64,000 nt of DNA from Sphingobacteriaceae bacterium (lineage in GTDB: Bacteria; Bacteroidota; Bacteroidia; Sphingobacteriales; Sphingobacteriaceae), in NCBI GenBank assembly GCA_029266635.1, contig JAQSWM010000006.1, forward strand, positions 106,329-170,328, in the 5' to 3' direction. Within the stretch, counting starts at the first letter, position 1, and each line of letters starts with the position of its first letter. The notes under the pieces are model-generated. The model was given only the letters and a program-made list of their open reading frames with translations, did no database searches and had not been told where the DNA came from. Below are positions 8,403 through 16,750 of this stretch, piece after piece. The position numbers were made by a program, and so were the translations under genes.

Positions 8403-9536
8403 TTAGTTAACCAATCGTCCTTTCCAGATATATTTTCCGGAATTGCCCGCTATTCCGATGTAAATAAAATAAAAAATGTGCCCTATGGTGAGCAATGGCA
8501 GGAAAAGGAGAAGTCGGCTGCGCCGGAAGAATGAGGTTACCGGAATCATGAACACGAGCTCTACAAAGAACTTTAGCAGAATAGTTGCGCCTCCAAGCAG
8601 AAATAGCCTATCGTAAAAAAATCCGGACAGGAAACTTAAAAGAATAGAGAGATTGAACAGCCAAATTGAAACACCAATTACAACCATCCACTTGTTTTTG
8701 TAACGTGTGCTTTTAGATGCCCATCGCTTGCGCTGCCTGACAAATTCTTTTAGATTCGGCTTAGCGTGGGTATAAACAACGGCCTCTTTCGCCTTGCAAA
8801 AGCCAATGGAGTTTGGGTATTTAGCAGCAACTTTATGCAAAAACAACTCGTCATCGCCCGAGGCTAAATCATCAATGCCCGCAAAACCTTTCAGTTCATC
8901 AAAAACATCCTTGCGATAGGCGAGATTAGCGCCATTACACGTGGAGGGCATTTTGTTCCCGATAGTTGAGGCACCCAAACCAATCAGGAACTGAAACTCC
9001 AAGGTCTGCAGCTCTTCAAAGAAGGTCTTTTCCTGGTAAAAAGACACGGGCGAAGAAATAAGATTATAACCTTTTTCTTCGTACATCGATACGATTGTGC
9101 TAAGCCATTGCTTTCCCATGCGGCAGTCGGCGTCGGTGGCAACAATCAACTCACCTCCAGCTATTTTGATCGCCTCTGTAAGTGCTTTCTTTTTGTATGA
9201 ATTTAGCGGATTGGCTTCGTTTAGCCTGATCAGCCTGACACCCTGTTCAGCGTATGCAGAAATTACATTAGCGGTTTCGTCTGTTGAATGATCATCGACT
9301 ACAATAATCTCAACAAGGTGCTTCGGGTAATCCTGCGCAAGAATATCGCTGATTGTAAAACCAATTTTCTCAGCCTCATCCCGAGCCGCCATCACAACAC
9401 TTATCCGGGTTTGGGGTTCTGTCATTTTCCTTTCGTAAACGGGAATATTCATCCAGCCCCGACTGAAAAACAAGAGCAAACCCGCGTAGAATAAGGCGAG
9501 AAGAGATATGAAGATGCTAATTGCGGTTAGTGCCAA
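8403..9536 (-). CDS. Membrane glycosyltransferase family 2
   Basis: A 377-residue GT-A enzyme. A TM helix at residues 3-25 is followed by the catalytic domain: VVMAARDEAE, VDDHSTDET, and ATDADC, which supplies the DxD metal site. Asp-Asp in ASGDDELFL is the probable catalytic base region, and the QRKRWASKS loop matches the Q/RxxRW motif of processive GT2 enzymes. Two or three TM helices end the protein. It overlaps the upstream flippase-like gene by 20 bases, so the two are probably coupled and act on the same lipid or polymer. The product is unknown. Confidence 0.88.
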   Translation of the reverse strand: MALTAISIFISLLALFYAGLLLFFSRGWMNIPVYERKMTEPQTRISVVMAARDEAEKIGFTISDILAQDYPKHLVEIIVVDDHSTDETANVISAYAEQGVRLIRLNEANPLNSYKKKALTEAIKIAGGELIVATDADCRMGKQWLSTIVSMYEEKGYNLISSPVSFYQEKTFFEELQTLEFQFLIGLGASTIGNKMPSTCNGANLAYRKDVFDELKGFAGIDDLASGDDELFLHKVAAKYPNSIGFCKAKEAVVYTHAKPNLKEFVRQRKRWASKSTRYKNKWMVVIGVSIWLFNLSILLSFLSGFFYDRLFLLGGATILLKFFVELVFMIPVTSFFRRSRLLLFLPLLTIGHIFYFIYIGIAGNSGKYIWKGRLVN

Positions 9537-10512
9537 AGAAGTTCAATTTAAATACGAAAGGTGCTCCGATGATGGCCGGGATGATCAGGTTTATGAGCCA
9601 GATGCACGTGGTTGCTGCAATAATTGCTACATGCTGATCGGTGATGTAGCCAAAGAAATAAGTTGCTGTCATGCCACGCACACCCACGTCGAGCAGGTCG
9701 AGAGAAGGCAATGCCGACTGGATGAACAACAAAATTAAAACCATCATTATGATTTCGAAAATAGCGAGATCGGGCAGTAGCAGGTGGATAATTAAACAAT
9801 ACTGGGTTGTAAAAACTGCAAACCTGGCTAAAGAAAAAGAGAATATCTTCACTAAATCGTTTTTTCGGTAGCGGGCAATAATTGAAAAAAACTTTCTGAA
9901 CCGCTTTAGAAAAGCGATAGAATTTAACAGAGAAAGCATCCAACGTATGTTGAAAAAAAATAGCAGGAAAAACGTGCAAAACCCTACTACTAAAAACGCT
10001 ATTGCGTAATGAAGCGAAATATTTAGCGGCACAAAAGCTCCCACAAACCAAAGCAAAGCCCAGGCACCGAGCACGTTCGTAACCGTCATCTGTCCGATTG
10101 CTCCAACCGCCATCGCTATTATACCCTGCACTCGTTTTCGTGGTGCTAAAAAGAATACTCTCCCGCCATATTCTCCTATGCGGTTAGGCGTAAAAATAGC
10201 CCAGGTCAGTCCGCAAAACACAGACTCCACCGCTCTCCCAAGCTTCAGCTCCTCAATGTTCCGCATCAAAAACATCCACTTTAATGCTTCCAGAAACCAG
10301 TTCAGCAGCATCAGGAAAAACACCACAAATAATACCTCGTAAACTTCGGTAGCGGGAAGCTGATTAATCAGCTGCTTAAAATCAGCTATTTTCTGGTTAT
10401 CATCTAGCTTATGAAAAATGAATGCAAACGCCAGTATGAGGATGGCTATTTTAACTGAAATACTAATCGCTTTTTTAGTGCGTGGGCTCAACAGAGAGGA
10501 TTTGTTCTGCAA
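9517..10512 (-). CDS. Flippase-like integral membrane protein (LPG synthase TM / UPF0104 family)
   Basis: A 331-residue polytopic protein with about eight hydrophobic segments. The motif TPNRIGEYGGRVFFL near residues 107-121 is typical of the flippase-like domain family (UPF0104, lysylphosphatidylglycerol synthetase transmembrane region). SLDLLDVGVRGMTATYFF is a second conserved segment. The soluble aminoacyl-transfer domain of MprF is absent, so this is the membrane part alone. Homologs often sit beside glycosyltransferases, as here (20-base overlap with a GT2), which suggests a role in moving or binding lipid-linked intermediates. The exact function is unproven. Confidence 0.82.
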   Translation of the reverse strand: MQNKSSLLSPRTKKAISISVKIAILILAFAFIFHKLDDNQKIADFKQLINQLPATEVYEVLFVVFFLMLLNWFLEALKWMFLMRNIEELKLGRAVESVFCGLTWAIFTPNRIGEYGGRVFFLAPRKRVQGIIAMAVGAIGQMTVTNVLGAWALLWFVGAFVPLNISLHYAIAFLVVGFCTFFLLFFFNIRWMLSLLNSIAFLKRFRKFFSIIARYRKNDLVKIFSFSLARFAVFTTQYCLIIHLLLPDLAIFEIIMMVLILLFIQSALPSLDLLDVGVRGMTATYFFGYITDQHVAIIAATTCIWLINLIIPAIIGAPFVFKLNFFGTNRN

Positions 10513-10559
10513 TGTTAGGCAAAAACATCAATGCAGAGGCAATGTTTGGGCGGATTAGC

Positions 10560-11312
10560 TCAGGAGACAAAAGAGTTCAGCGTATTCAGGTTCCCCAGAG
10601 CGTCGCCCATAGTGTTGTTAAAATAGGCGTAAACAGTCTTTCCCTCCGCCAGCCATTCCTTCACATACTCGGCGTACTCATACAAATAACCTTCTTCGTA
10701 GCTTCCGCGATATCCGCCGTTTGGCCCGTGGAAACGCAGGTACACGAAATCCGCTTCCTGTTCTTTGAGCGGGGCGGCAGACGCCGGCATATCGTGCAGC
10801 ACAGCAGCGGCACCAAACTCCTCCAATAAATCATAAGTTTCGGGTTCATACCAGGATCTATTCCTGAACTCCACAGCGGTTTTCCATTCTGAATCGGGGT
10901 CCGCGTGCCGGATTCCGGTTAGCAGCACCTCAAGCTGATGAGCAGCCGCAATGGTGGTGCTGGGGGGCATCTGGATCAGCAAACAACCTTTCTTTTCTCC
11001 CGCGTTAGCGATAGTTTCCATAAACCGGTCAACATCTTCTGGTGCAAATGCGAGTTCTTTGTTATGCGTAACCTGCTTCCAAAGCTTGTAAGTAAACCTG
11101 AAATCATCCGGCACTTCAGCCGACCACTTTGCAACTGTTTTCAGCATCGGAAGCCTGTAAAATGAGCTGTTTATTTCTACGCTGTTATTGAGAGAGCCAT
11201 AAAATGCAAGTCGGCTTTTGTCCTGAAACTCGGGCGGGCAACATTGTTTATTTGGAAACGGGATCACAACGTTGCTTGTTCCAGAATAGAAGTTTGGCAT
11301 TTTCTGCTCCAT
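10560..11312 (-). CDS. DUF72 family protein (YecE-like)
   Basis: A 250-residue TIM-barrel-like protein of the DUF72/YecE family. Typical features are FYSGTSNVVIPFPNKQCCP at the N-terminus, LAFYGSLNNSVEINSSFYRLP, KLWKQVTHN, a central QMPPS strand, AVEFRNRSWY, and YLRFHGPNGGYRGSY followed by VYAYFNNT. The biochemical role of DUF72 proteins is not established. It is the first gene of the long leftward run ending at comB and is divergent from ruvC across a 102-base gap. Confidence 0.87.
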   Translation of the reverse strand: MEQKMPNFYSGTSNVVIPFPNKQCCPPEFQDKSRLAFYGSLNNSVEINSSFYRLPMLKTVAKWSAEVPDDFRFTYKLWKQVTHNKELAFAPEDVDRFMETIANAGEKKGCLLIQMPPSTTIAAAHQLEVLLTGIRHADPDSEWKTAVEFRNRSWYEPETYDLLEEFGAAAVLHDMPASAAPLKEQEADFVYLRFHGPNGGYRGSYEEGYLYEYAEYVKEWLAEGKTVYAYFNNTMGDALGNLNTLNSFVS

Positions 11313-11414
11313 GTAAATTAAACAGCAGGATGCGGGTGATGTTTGTGGAATAGCTTGCGATGATCTGCACCCTTTGCCCTTTTTCTTTCTTCCTTCTTCC
11401 TAACTTAGCTGCGG

Positions 11415-11981
11415 ATGCTAACAGACAAATCGAACGAGCGGATTATTTTGGGAATTGACCCGGGCACAGCCATAATGGGCTACGGACTGGTGAAGGAGGT
11501 GAAAAGCAAGCTTGAACTGATCAGCCTTGGTGTAGTAAAGCTTGATCACTTAGATGATCACCCCCTAAAGCTGCAGCGGATATTTGAAAAAACGGTGGCT
11601 TTGATCGATCAGTACAATCCGGATTGTCTGGCCATTGAAGCACCATTCTATGGCAAGAATATCCAGGTGATGTTGAAGCTCGGGAGAGCTCAGGGCGTAG
11701 CAATGGCGGCGGCGCTTTCGCGGAACATGCCGATCTTTGAATACGCTCCTCGGAAAATCAAGCAATCTATTACTGGCAACGGAAACGCAGGCAAAGAGCA
11801 GGTAGCTGCAATGCTGCAAAACCTCATGAAATTTAACGAAACTCCGGAATTTCTGGATGCAACCGATGGCTTGGCGGTGGCGGTGTGCCATTCTTTTCAA
11901 CGGATCAGCACGAGCGGAAAAAAGAGCTATTCAGGTTGGGAGGCTTTCGCGAAGGATAATGTGAAGAGGGTGGTAAAATAA
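11415..11981 (+). CDS. ruvC: Holliday junction endonuclease RuvC
   Basis: A 188-residue RuvC with the four acidic catalytic residues visible: Asp15 in GIDPGTAIMGYG, Glu75 in LAIEAPFYGKN, and Asp148/Asp151 in DATDGLAVAVCH. The DNA-binding loop RKIKQSITGNGNAGKEQV is standard. RuvC cuts Holliday junctions symmetrically, working with RuvAB; ruvA and ruvB are not here. A weak promoter candidate, TTTG (11373) and TAACTTAG (11401) 24 bases apart, precedes the ATG. The stop codon directly abuts the stop of the converging HIT gene with no spacer. Confidence 0.95.
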   Translation: MLTDKSNERIILGIDPGTAIMGYGLVKEVKSKLELISLGVVKLDHLDDHPLKLQRIFEKTVALIDQYNPDCLAIEAPFYGKNIQVMLKLGRAQGVAMAAALSRNMPIFEYAPRKIKQSITGNGNAGKEQVAAMLQNLMKFNETPEFLDATDGLAVAVCHSFQRISTSGKKSYSGWEAFAKDNVKRVVK

Positions 11982-12374
11982 CTAAGGCAGCTCTTGCCTG
12001 ATCTTCCTTGCCGTTTCCGCCAACTCTTCCTGCGAAGGATTCAATTTCTTCCTACTGAAATTAATATCATCCATCTGGTTCAAAGGCACCAAATGCACAT
12101 GCGCATGCGGCACTTCCAGCCCAATAACCGCCACTCCTACCCGCTTGCACGGAATTACTTTCTTCACAGCCCCGGCAACGATCTTGGCGAAAAGCATCAG
12201 CCCGGCGTAGGCCTCGTCCTCGATATCAAAAATATAGTCCTGTTCCTTTTTCGGAATCACCAGCACATGGCCTTCAACAAGCGGGTTGATGTCGAGGAAA
12301 GCAAGGTAATCAGCAGTTTCAGCAACTTTGTGGGCGGGGATTTCGCCAGAGATTATTTTTGAAAAGATAGTCAT
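11982..12374 (-). CDS. HIT family protein (HinT-like)
   Basis: A 130-residue HIT-fold protein with the histidine triad HAHVHLVP (His90, His92, His94) and the N-terminal signature TIFSKIISGEIPAHKV. HinT-type members hydrolyse purine nucleoside phosphoramidates and related AMP conjugates. It lies 110 bases downstream of greA on the same strand, an order I recall from other Bacteroidota. The physiological substrate is unknown. Its stop touches the ruvC stop. Confidence 0.93.
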   Translation of the reverse strand: MTIFSKIISGEIPAHKVAETADYLAFLDINPLVEGHVLVIPKKEQDYIFDIEDEAYAGLMLFAKIVAGAVKKVIPCKRVGVAVIGLEVPHAHVHLVPLNQMDDINFSRKKLNPSQEELAETARKIRQELP

Positions 12375-12436
12375 ATTAGTATCGTTTGGTCACCCGTTCG
12401 CCGGATGGCGGAGAAGGGTTTGTTAATCAGATATAT

Positions 12437-12477
12437 TTCGCCAGGCTCAGCATGACGTACGAGAGCCTCAGCATGAC
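12437..12477. repeat. Degenerate copy of dispersed CAGGCTCAGCATGAC repeat
   Basis: The greA-HIT gap contains TTCGCCAGGCTCAGCATGAC followed by GAGCCTCAGCATGAC, two degenerate copies of a short element that also occurs at 50635-50693 and 50731-50756. It is probably a REP-like family of small intergenic repeats. Confidence 0.5.
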
Positions 12478-12484
12478 TAGACTA

Positions 12485-12958
12485 CTACCTGGAAATCTCT
12501 AAAACTTCAAACTCCATTTTTCCGGCAGGAACCTCTATCTCAGCTTTCTCGCCCACAGATTTTCCAAGCAAACCTTTCGCAATCGGCGACTTCACCGAAA
12601 TTTTACCCGATTTTAAATCTGCCTCGCTTTCAGAAACCAATTGGTAGGTCATGGTTGCGCCATTCTTCACGTTCTTGATCTTTACTATAGAAAGAGCCAG
12701 GACTTTAGAGTTGTCCAGCTTTGATTCATCGATGATGCGGGCATTCGCAAGTGTGTCCTTGAGCTTTGCAATCTTGGTTTCATGATGGCCCTGCGCTTCT
12801 TTTGCAGCATCGTACTCCGCGTTTTCAGAAAGGTCGCCCTTATCCCTTGCCTCAGCAATCGCCTTGGCTATATTTGCCCTGCCTTCGGTTGTCAGGTAAT
12901 GTAATTCTTCTTTTAATTTATCTAATCCTTCTTTGGTATAATAGGTGATCTCTGCCAT
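12485..12958 (-). CDS. greA: Transcription elongation factor GreA
   Basis: A 157-residue Gre factor, normal length. The N-terminal coiled coil carries the functional tip acidic residues in GDLSENAEYDAAKE, the segment that reaches into the RNA polymerase secondary channel. The C-terminal FKBP-like domain has KSPIAKGLLGKSVGEKAEIEVPAG. It stimulates cleavage of backtracked RNA. The next gene downstream on the same strand is the HIT protein. Confidence 0.96.
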   Translation of the reverse strand: MAEITYYTKEGLDKLKEELHYLTTEGRANIAKAIAEARDKGDLSENAEYDAAKEAQGHHETKIAKLKDTLANARIIDESKLDNSKVLALSIVKIKNVKNGATMTYQLVSESEADLKSGKISVKSPIAKGLLGKSVGEKAEIEVPAGKMEFEVLEISR

Positions 12959-12981
12959 ATCTCTAGTCTTTCAAACGCCAT

Positions 12982-13024
12982 AAAAAACAAACAAGACTAC
13001 ATAGGAATGGGCCTACATAGTCTT
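12982..13024 (-). terminator. Intrinsic terminator after the dehydrogenase gene
   Basis: Read leftward, the arms AAGACTA...TAGTCTT (bases 12993-13024, 7 bp plus an inner 4-bp CCTA/TAGG stem after two mismatches) are followed by TTGTTTGTTTTTT. It lies between the dehydrogenase stop and the greA start, so it should separate the two transcription units. Confidence 0.65.
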
Positions 13025-13057
13025 GCTGTGGTGTACACGAAGGTAGTATTTTAGGTT

Positions 13058-13990
13058 TCAGATTTGCAAATTTTTTAATTTTTCAGCCAGCACTTCGCTG
13101 ATTTTCCGGTAGGATTCAAAGGTCCATCCCGCCACGTGCGGGCTCAGCAAAACCTTTCCGTTTTCAATCAGATAGTTAAACCAGGTTTGCTCTTTGAGCG
13201 ATGGGAATTTCTCTACCTCAAGCACATCGAGCCCTGCGCCGAGGATTTTCCCTTGCTTGATGCCGTTCAGCACAGCTTGTGTATTTACGATCTCCCCGCG
13301 GGCTGTGTTCAGGAAGAAAATGGGCTTTTTGAAGTGGAAGAAATACTCATCATTTACCATTTGGCGTGTCTCGGCTGTGAGCGGGATATGCAGGCTGAGG
13401 ACATCGGCATGTTTAACAATTTCTTCCATGCTTGACTCCTTCGCATTTTCATCGCTGAAGCCTGTGTGATATTTATCGTACGCAAGTACATTTGCTTCGA
13501 AGCCTTTCAACTTTCTGGCGACGCTCCTACCCGTATGACCGTAGCCGATAATTCCCACCGTTTTACCTTTCAGTTCAAAACCGCGGTTGCCTTCCCGGTT
13601 CCAAATACCATCACGAATTTCCAGATCGCTTTTGCGGAGGTTATTCATGAGCGATAAAAGCATCGCGATAGTATGTTCTCCCACAGCATCGCGGTTGCCT
13701 TCTGAGGCAGTTATGCACGCAACGCCCCTCTCAGCTGCCAGTTTAACGTCTATATTATCCATCCCGGCACCGGCACGGGCAATGAACTTTAAGTTTGCAG
13801 ACCTACGGATCAACTCTTCACCCACAAAGAACTTAGTGCGGACTGCGAGCCCGGTATATTCACCAATTATTCCAAGAACTTGCGGGTAAGATATTTCAGG
13901 ACGGTCATCCACAACAAAGCCTAACTTTTCAGCCTCTAGCTTGAAAGCAGGATGAAGATCATCAACTATCAGTATTTTTTTATCCGCCAT
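13058..13990 (-). CDS. D-2-hydroxyacid dehydrogenase (SerA-like)
   Basis: A 310-residue NAD-dependent dehydrogenase. The Rossmann motif is GIIGYGHTGRSVARKL. The catalytic Arg is in NTARGEIVNT, Glu in GLDVLEVEKFP, and His in LLSPHVAGWT, so the active site is complete. It is at the short end for the family and lacks the ACT regulatory domain of long SerA, so it could be a short 3-phosphoglycerate dehydrogenase or act on another 2-keto acid. No serC or serB neighbour supports serine synthesis directly. A -7 box on the leftward strand lies 25 bases upstream. Confidence 0.88.
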   Translation of the reverse strand: MADKKILIVDDLHPAFKLEAEKLGFVVDDRPEISYPQVLGIIGEYTGLAVRTKFFVGEELIRRSANLKFIARAGAGMDNIDVKLAAERGVACITASEGNRDAVGEHTIAMLLSLMNNLRKSDLEIRDGIWNREGNRGFELKGKTVGIIGYGHTGRSVARKLKGFEANVLAYDKYHTGFSDENAKESSMEEIVKHADVLSLHIPLTAETRQMVNDEYFFHFKKPIFFLNTARGEIVNTQAVLNGIKQGKILGAGLDVLEVEKFPSLKEQTWFNYLIENGKVLLSPHVAGWTFESYRKISEVLAEKLKNLQI

Positions 13991-13998
13991 TCTTTAGG

Positions 13999-14022
13999 TA
14001 AATTTGGATTGTTTCAAATATA
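13999..14022. promoter_or_regulatory. Face-to-face divergent -7 boxes
   Basis: TAAATTTG at 13999-14006 reads rightward toward the 61-residue gene. TATATTTG on the other strand (CAAATATA at 14015-14022) reads leftward toward the dehydrogenase. Both fit TAnnTTTG. They lie 8 bases apart, so the two RNA polymerases would compete and the first bases of both transcripts would overlap. Confidence 0.45.
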
Positions 14023-14033
14023 GATAACCGCCC

Positions 14034-14219
14034 ATGGAAAAGGTTGTAAATATTATCCATCAATCTGATCAGGATTTAGCGGACATGCTTTTCTGGCTCG
14101 GCAAAACTCCGGCCGAGCGGCTTGCTGAAGTTACCCGGCTTCGGGTAAATTATTACACCTGGCGTGATAAGGTTTATCCCAAATCCATTGAAAAAGTCGT
14201 TTTCAAACGCCCTTTATGA
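14034..14219 (+). CDS. Small partner protein of nucleotidyltransferase
   Basis: A 61-residue protein. The middle part FWLGKTPAERLAEVTRLRVNYYTW resembles a short conserved segment that I recall from small proteins encoded before nucleotidyltransferase genes. Its TGA overlaps the ATG of the next gene (ATGA), indicating translational coupling. Function unknown. It may be the antitoxin or regulatory half of a two-gene module. Confidence 0.7.
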   Translation: MEKVVNIIHQSDQDLADMLFWLGKTPAERLAEVTRLRVNYYTWRDKVYPKSIEKVVFKRPL

Positions 14220-14677
14220 TCTTTGAAAAAGACTTCATTGAGTTTATTGAACTCCTGAATCTTCACGCTGTTGAATATCTTATTGTCGGAGCTCACGCTT
14301 TATCCTTTCATGGTCGTCCTCGTCATACAGGCGATTTAGATATCTGGATCAAACCCAGCCTGGAGAATGCAGAGAAAATGATGGTGGTTTTGAGAGATTT
14401 TGGTTTTGGTTCTTTAAACCTCGTAAAAGAAGACTTTCTAAGAGACAACTATGTTACTCAGTTAGGTTATCCTCCTTTGCGGATTGACATCTTGAATGCT
14501 ATCTCGGGCGTTTCGTTCAATGAGGCATTTAGTAATTGCTTAACCGCTGATGTGGATGAGCTGAGGGTAAATTACATCGGTTTGGACGATCTGATCAAGA
14601 ACAAGATCTCTACAGGACGAAAAATTGATTTAGCTGACGTAGAAAGCCTTGAAAAACTCAAAAAGAAAAAGGATTAA
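14216..14677 (+). CDS. Nucleotidyltransferase-fold protein (MNT/AbiEii-like)
   Basis: A 153-residue protein with a minimal nucleotidyltransferase fold. VGAHALSFHGRPRHTGDLDIWI supplies the glycine-containing loop and the Asp40-x-Asp42 metal pair. Asp91 in LRIDIL is the probable third acidic residue, so the active site looks complete. C-terminal ARR-like segments DLIKNKISTGRKIDLADVESL are typical of the AbiEii/MNT group, where members act as toxins or antitoxins that add nucleotides to tRNA or protein. It is coupled to the 61-residue gene. The stop overlaps the rsmA stop in a 4-base TTAA. Confidence 0.8.
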   Translation: MIFEKDFIEFIELLNLHAVEYLIVGAHALSFHGRPRHTGDLDIWIKPSLENAEKMMVVLRDFGFGSLNLVKEDFLRDNYVTQLGYPPLRIDILNAISGVSFNEAFSNCLTADVDELRVNYIGLDDLIKNKISTGRKIDLADVESLEKLKKKKD

Positions 14678-15453
14678 CGGGTTCTCTCAATAACATTCGT
14701 CAACCTCACAAAATCCTCCACAGTAAGCCTTTCAGCCCGCAAGTCCAGCATCGGCTCTGCCACCATAGCTTCTTTATTTATCAATGACGATAATGCATTC
14801 CGTAATGTTTTTCTACGTTGATTAAAGCCCGCTTTTACCACTTGCCAGAATAATTTTTCATCGCAGTCCAATTTCTCGGTTTCATTTCGCGTCAGCCTGA
14901 TTACCGCTGAGAGCACCTTTGGCGGGGGATTAAAAACTCCTGCCTTAACAGTAAACAGGTATTCCACCTTATAATATGCCTGCAAAAAGACACTCAGAAT
15001 ACCATATTCCTTACTGCCAGCTTTCGTGGTGCAGCGCTCTGCCACCTCCTTCTGGAACATCCCGACAACCTCAACAACTTTATCCCGATTTTCAAGAACC
15101 TTGAATAAGATCTGAGATGAAATATTGTATGGAAAGTTGCCAATGATGCCCAGCTTAGCTGGAAAAACATCCTTGAAATTTAGCGCAAGAAAGTCGCCGT
15201 TAATCAATCTGTCGCCGACTTCAGGATATTTCTTCTTGAGGAATTGGAACGACTCAGTATCAATATCGATCATGAAAACTTCCAGCCCTTTTTTCTGCAA
15301 AAGGAAGTCGGAAAGAATTCCCATACCCGGGCCCACTTCAAGCACCTGACTGTATTTATCAGTTTGCTGTAAGCTGTTTACCGTTTTTTCGGCGATATTT
15401 TTATCCGTCAGGAAGTGCTGCCCCAGATGTTTTTTTGCCCGTACTAAGCTCAT
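14674..15453 (-). CDS. rsmA: 16S rRNA dimethyladenosine transferase
   Basis: A 259-residue SAM-dependent methyltransferase. The N-terminus AKKHLGQHFLTDKNIAEK, motif I VLEVGPGMGILSDFLL, and the catalytic motif IV NFPYNIS are diagnostic of KsgA/RsmA. It dimethylates two adjacent adenines (A1518 and A1519, E. coli numbering) in helix 45 of 16S rRNA. The divergent neighbour is pdxA, which is also next to ksgA in many bacteria. Confidence 0.95.
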   Translation of the reverse strand: MSLVRAKKHLGQHFLTDKNIAEKTVNSLQQTDKYSQVLEVGPGMGILSDFLLQKKGLEVFMIDIDTESFQFLKKKYPEVGDRLINGDFLALNFKDVFPAKLGIIGNFPYNISSQILFKVLENRDKVVEVVGMFQKEVAERCTTKAGSKEYGILSVFLQAYYKVEYLFTVKAGVFNPPPKVLSAVIRLTRNETEKLDCDEKLFWQVVKAGFNQRRKTLRNALSSLINKEAMVAEPMLDLRAERLTVEDFVRLTNVIERTR

Positions 15454-15572
15454 GGCGTAAAGGTATATGGTAAAGTTGAAAGCAGAAAGCTGAAAGAGGC
15501 GGACGCCAGCGCCTTAGCTCACAAATGAAATTTTACTTATTTTGCAAGCCTCACTTATCGGGCAGGTACATT

Positions 15573-16631
15573 ATGAGCGAAAAATTAAAGATCGGGATTT
15601 CAATTGGCGATGTAAACGGAATCGGGCTGGAGGTAATCATAAAGGCTTTGTCTGATAGTCGCTTGCTTGAATATTGCACCCCGATTGTGTACGGGCACAC
15701 CAAAGTTGCGTCCTTCCATCGCAAGAGCCTGAACATGCACGACTTTAATTTCAATGTGATCAATCACCCATCACAGGCTCATCATAAACGCCCAAATATG
15801 ATCAACTGCTGGGAAGAAGATGTGAAGATTGAGCTGGGGCAAACAACGGAGATCGGTGGAAAATACGCTTTTATCTCACTTGAAAGGGCCGTCAACGATT
15901 TGATTGCCGGAGATACCGATGCGCTGGTTACCGCTCCCATCAACAAACATAACATCCAAAGCGAAAACTTCAGCTTTCCGGGACACACCGAATACATCCA
16001 GGCGAAGACCAACTCAGCAGATTCTCTGATGTTTTTGATAAGCGATGAGCTGAAGGTTGGCGTAGTAACCGGGCATATTCCGGTCCATCAAGTGCCGCAA
16101 ACCATCACCAAAGAAGCGATCATCTCCAAACTGGTTTTGATGAATAAAAGCCTGAAAACAGACTTCTGGATTCAGAAACCTAAAATCGCTGTATTAGGGC
16201 TAAACCCGCACTCCGGCGACAATGGGCTTATCGGCAACGAAGAATTAGAAACAATCATTCCCGCAGTCCACGAAGCCAACGAGCATCACGGCACCTTCGC
16301 TTTCGGTCCGTATGCTGCCGATGGTTTTTTCGCAACCGATTCTTACCAGCAATTTGACGCAGTACTCGCCATGTACCATGACCAGGGCTTAATTCCTTTC
16401 AAGCACATCGCATTCCACAATGGAGTAAACTATACGGCTGGGCTTCCGGTTGTGCGCACTTCGCCCGACCACGGCACGGGCTACGACATTGCCGGGCAAA
16501 ATCTCGCATCCGAGACATCTTTCAGAGAAGCCATTTTTGCAGCAATAAATATTGTCGAGCGGAGGCGGGAAACATCAGAGCTAACGTCGAACCCTTTAAA
16601 AATCAGCAAGTTTTCGAGAGATAGAGACTAA
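15573..16631 (+). CDS. pdxA: 4-hydroxythreonine-4-phosphate dehydrogenase
   Basis: A 352-residue PdxA. Characteristic segments are IGISIGDVNGIGLEVI, ALVTAPINKHNI, FPGHTEYIQAK, GHIPVHQVP, LGLNPHSGDNGLIG, MYHDQGLIPFK and RTSPDHGTGYDIAG, including the metal-binding histidines. It oxidises 4-phosphohydroxy-L-threonine for pyridoxal phosphate synthesis with PdxJ, in the cytoplasm. The frame is open from 15525, but the ATG at 15573 (MSEKLKIGIS) matches the family start, so I use it. No other vitamin B6 gene is present here. Confidence 0.95.
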   Translation: MSEKLKIGISIGDVNGIGLEVIIKALSDSRLLEYCTPIVYGHTKVASFHRKSLNMHDFNFNVINHPSQAHHKRPNMINCWEEDVKIELGQTTEIGGKYAFISLERAVNDLIAGDTDALVTAPINKHNIQSENFSFPGHTEYIQAKTNSADSLMFLISDELKVGVVTGHIPVHQVPQTITKEAIISKLVLMNKSLKTDFWIQKPKIAVLGLNPHSGDNGLIGNEELETIIPAVHEANEHHGTFAFGPYAADGFFATDSYQQFDAVLAMYHDQGLIPFKHIAFHNGVNYTAGLPVVRTSPDHGTGYDIAGQNLASETSFREAIFAAINIVERRRETSELTSNPLKISKFSRDRD

Positions 16632-16680
16632 TCCGTGGTAAAATATTGCTAAGCTTGGCGCTTACAACAATACCCGTACA

Positions 16681-16698
16681 TTGGATTACCTAATCCAA
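16681..16698. promoter_or_regulatory. Perfect 8-bp inverted repeat
   Basis: TTGGATTACCTAATCCAA is a perfect inverted repeat with a 2-base centre. It lies 50 bases after the pdxA stop and about 100 bases before the DUF177 gene. No T-run follows, so an operator for a dimeric regulator is more likely than a terminator. Confidence 0.35.
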
Positions 16699-16716
16699 TT
16701 TTGTGAAGCTCACTGG

Positions 16717-16741
16717 AGGGTGTGAAATGTTCCACCCTTTT
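16717..16741 (+). terminator. Probable terminator after pdxA
   Basis: AGGGTG and CACCCT form a 6-bp stem around a 10-base loop, followed directly by TTTTC. The T-run is short, so strength is uncertain. Confidence 0.5.
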
Positions 16742-16750
16742 CAAAAAAAC

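Noticed and set aside
9548..10051. 167-codon open frame on the leftward strand inside the flippase-like gene
   Set aside because: It is an alternative frame within a well-supported membrane protein and has no domain pattern or plausible start.
15525..15572. Upstream extension of PdxA by 16 residues
   Set aside because: The added residues are not part of the family; ATG 15573 matches the conserved start.
16681..16698. Palindrome as the pdxA terminator
   Set aside because: No T-run follows; the later AGGGTG/CACCCT hairpin with TTTT is the better terminator.
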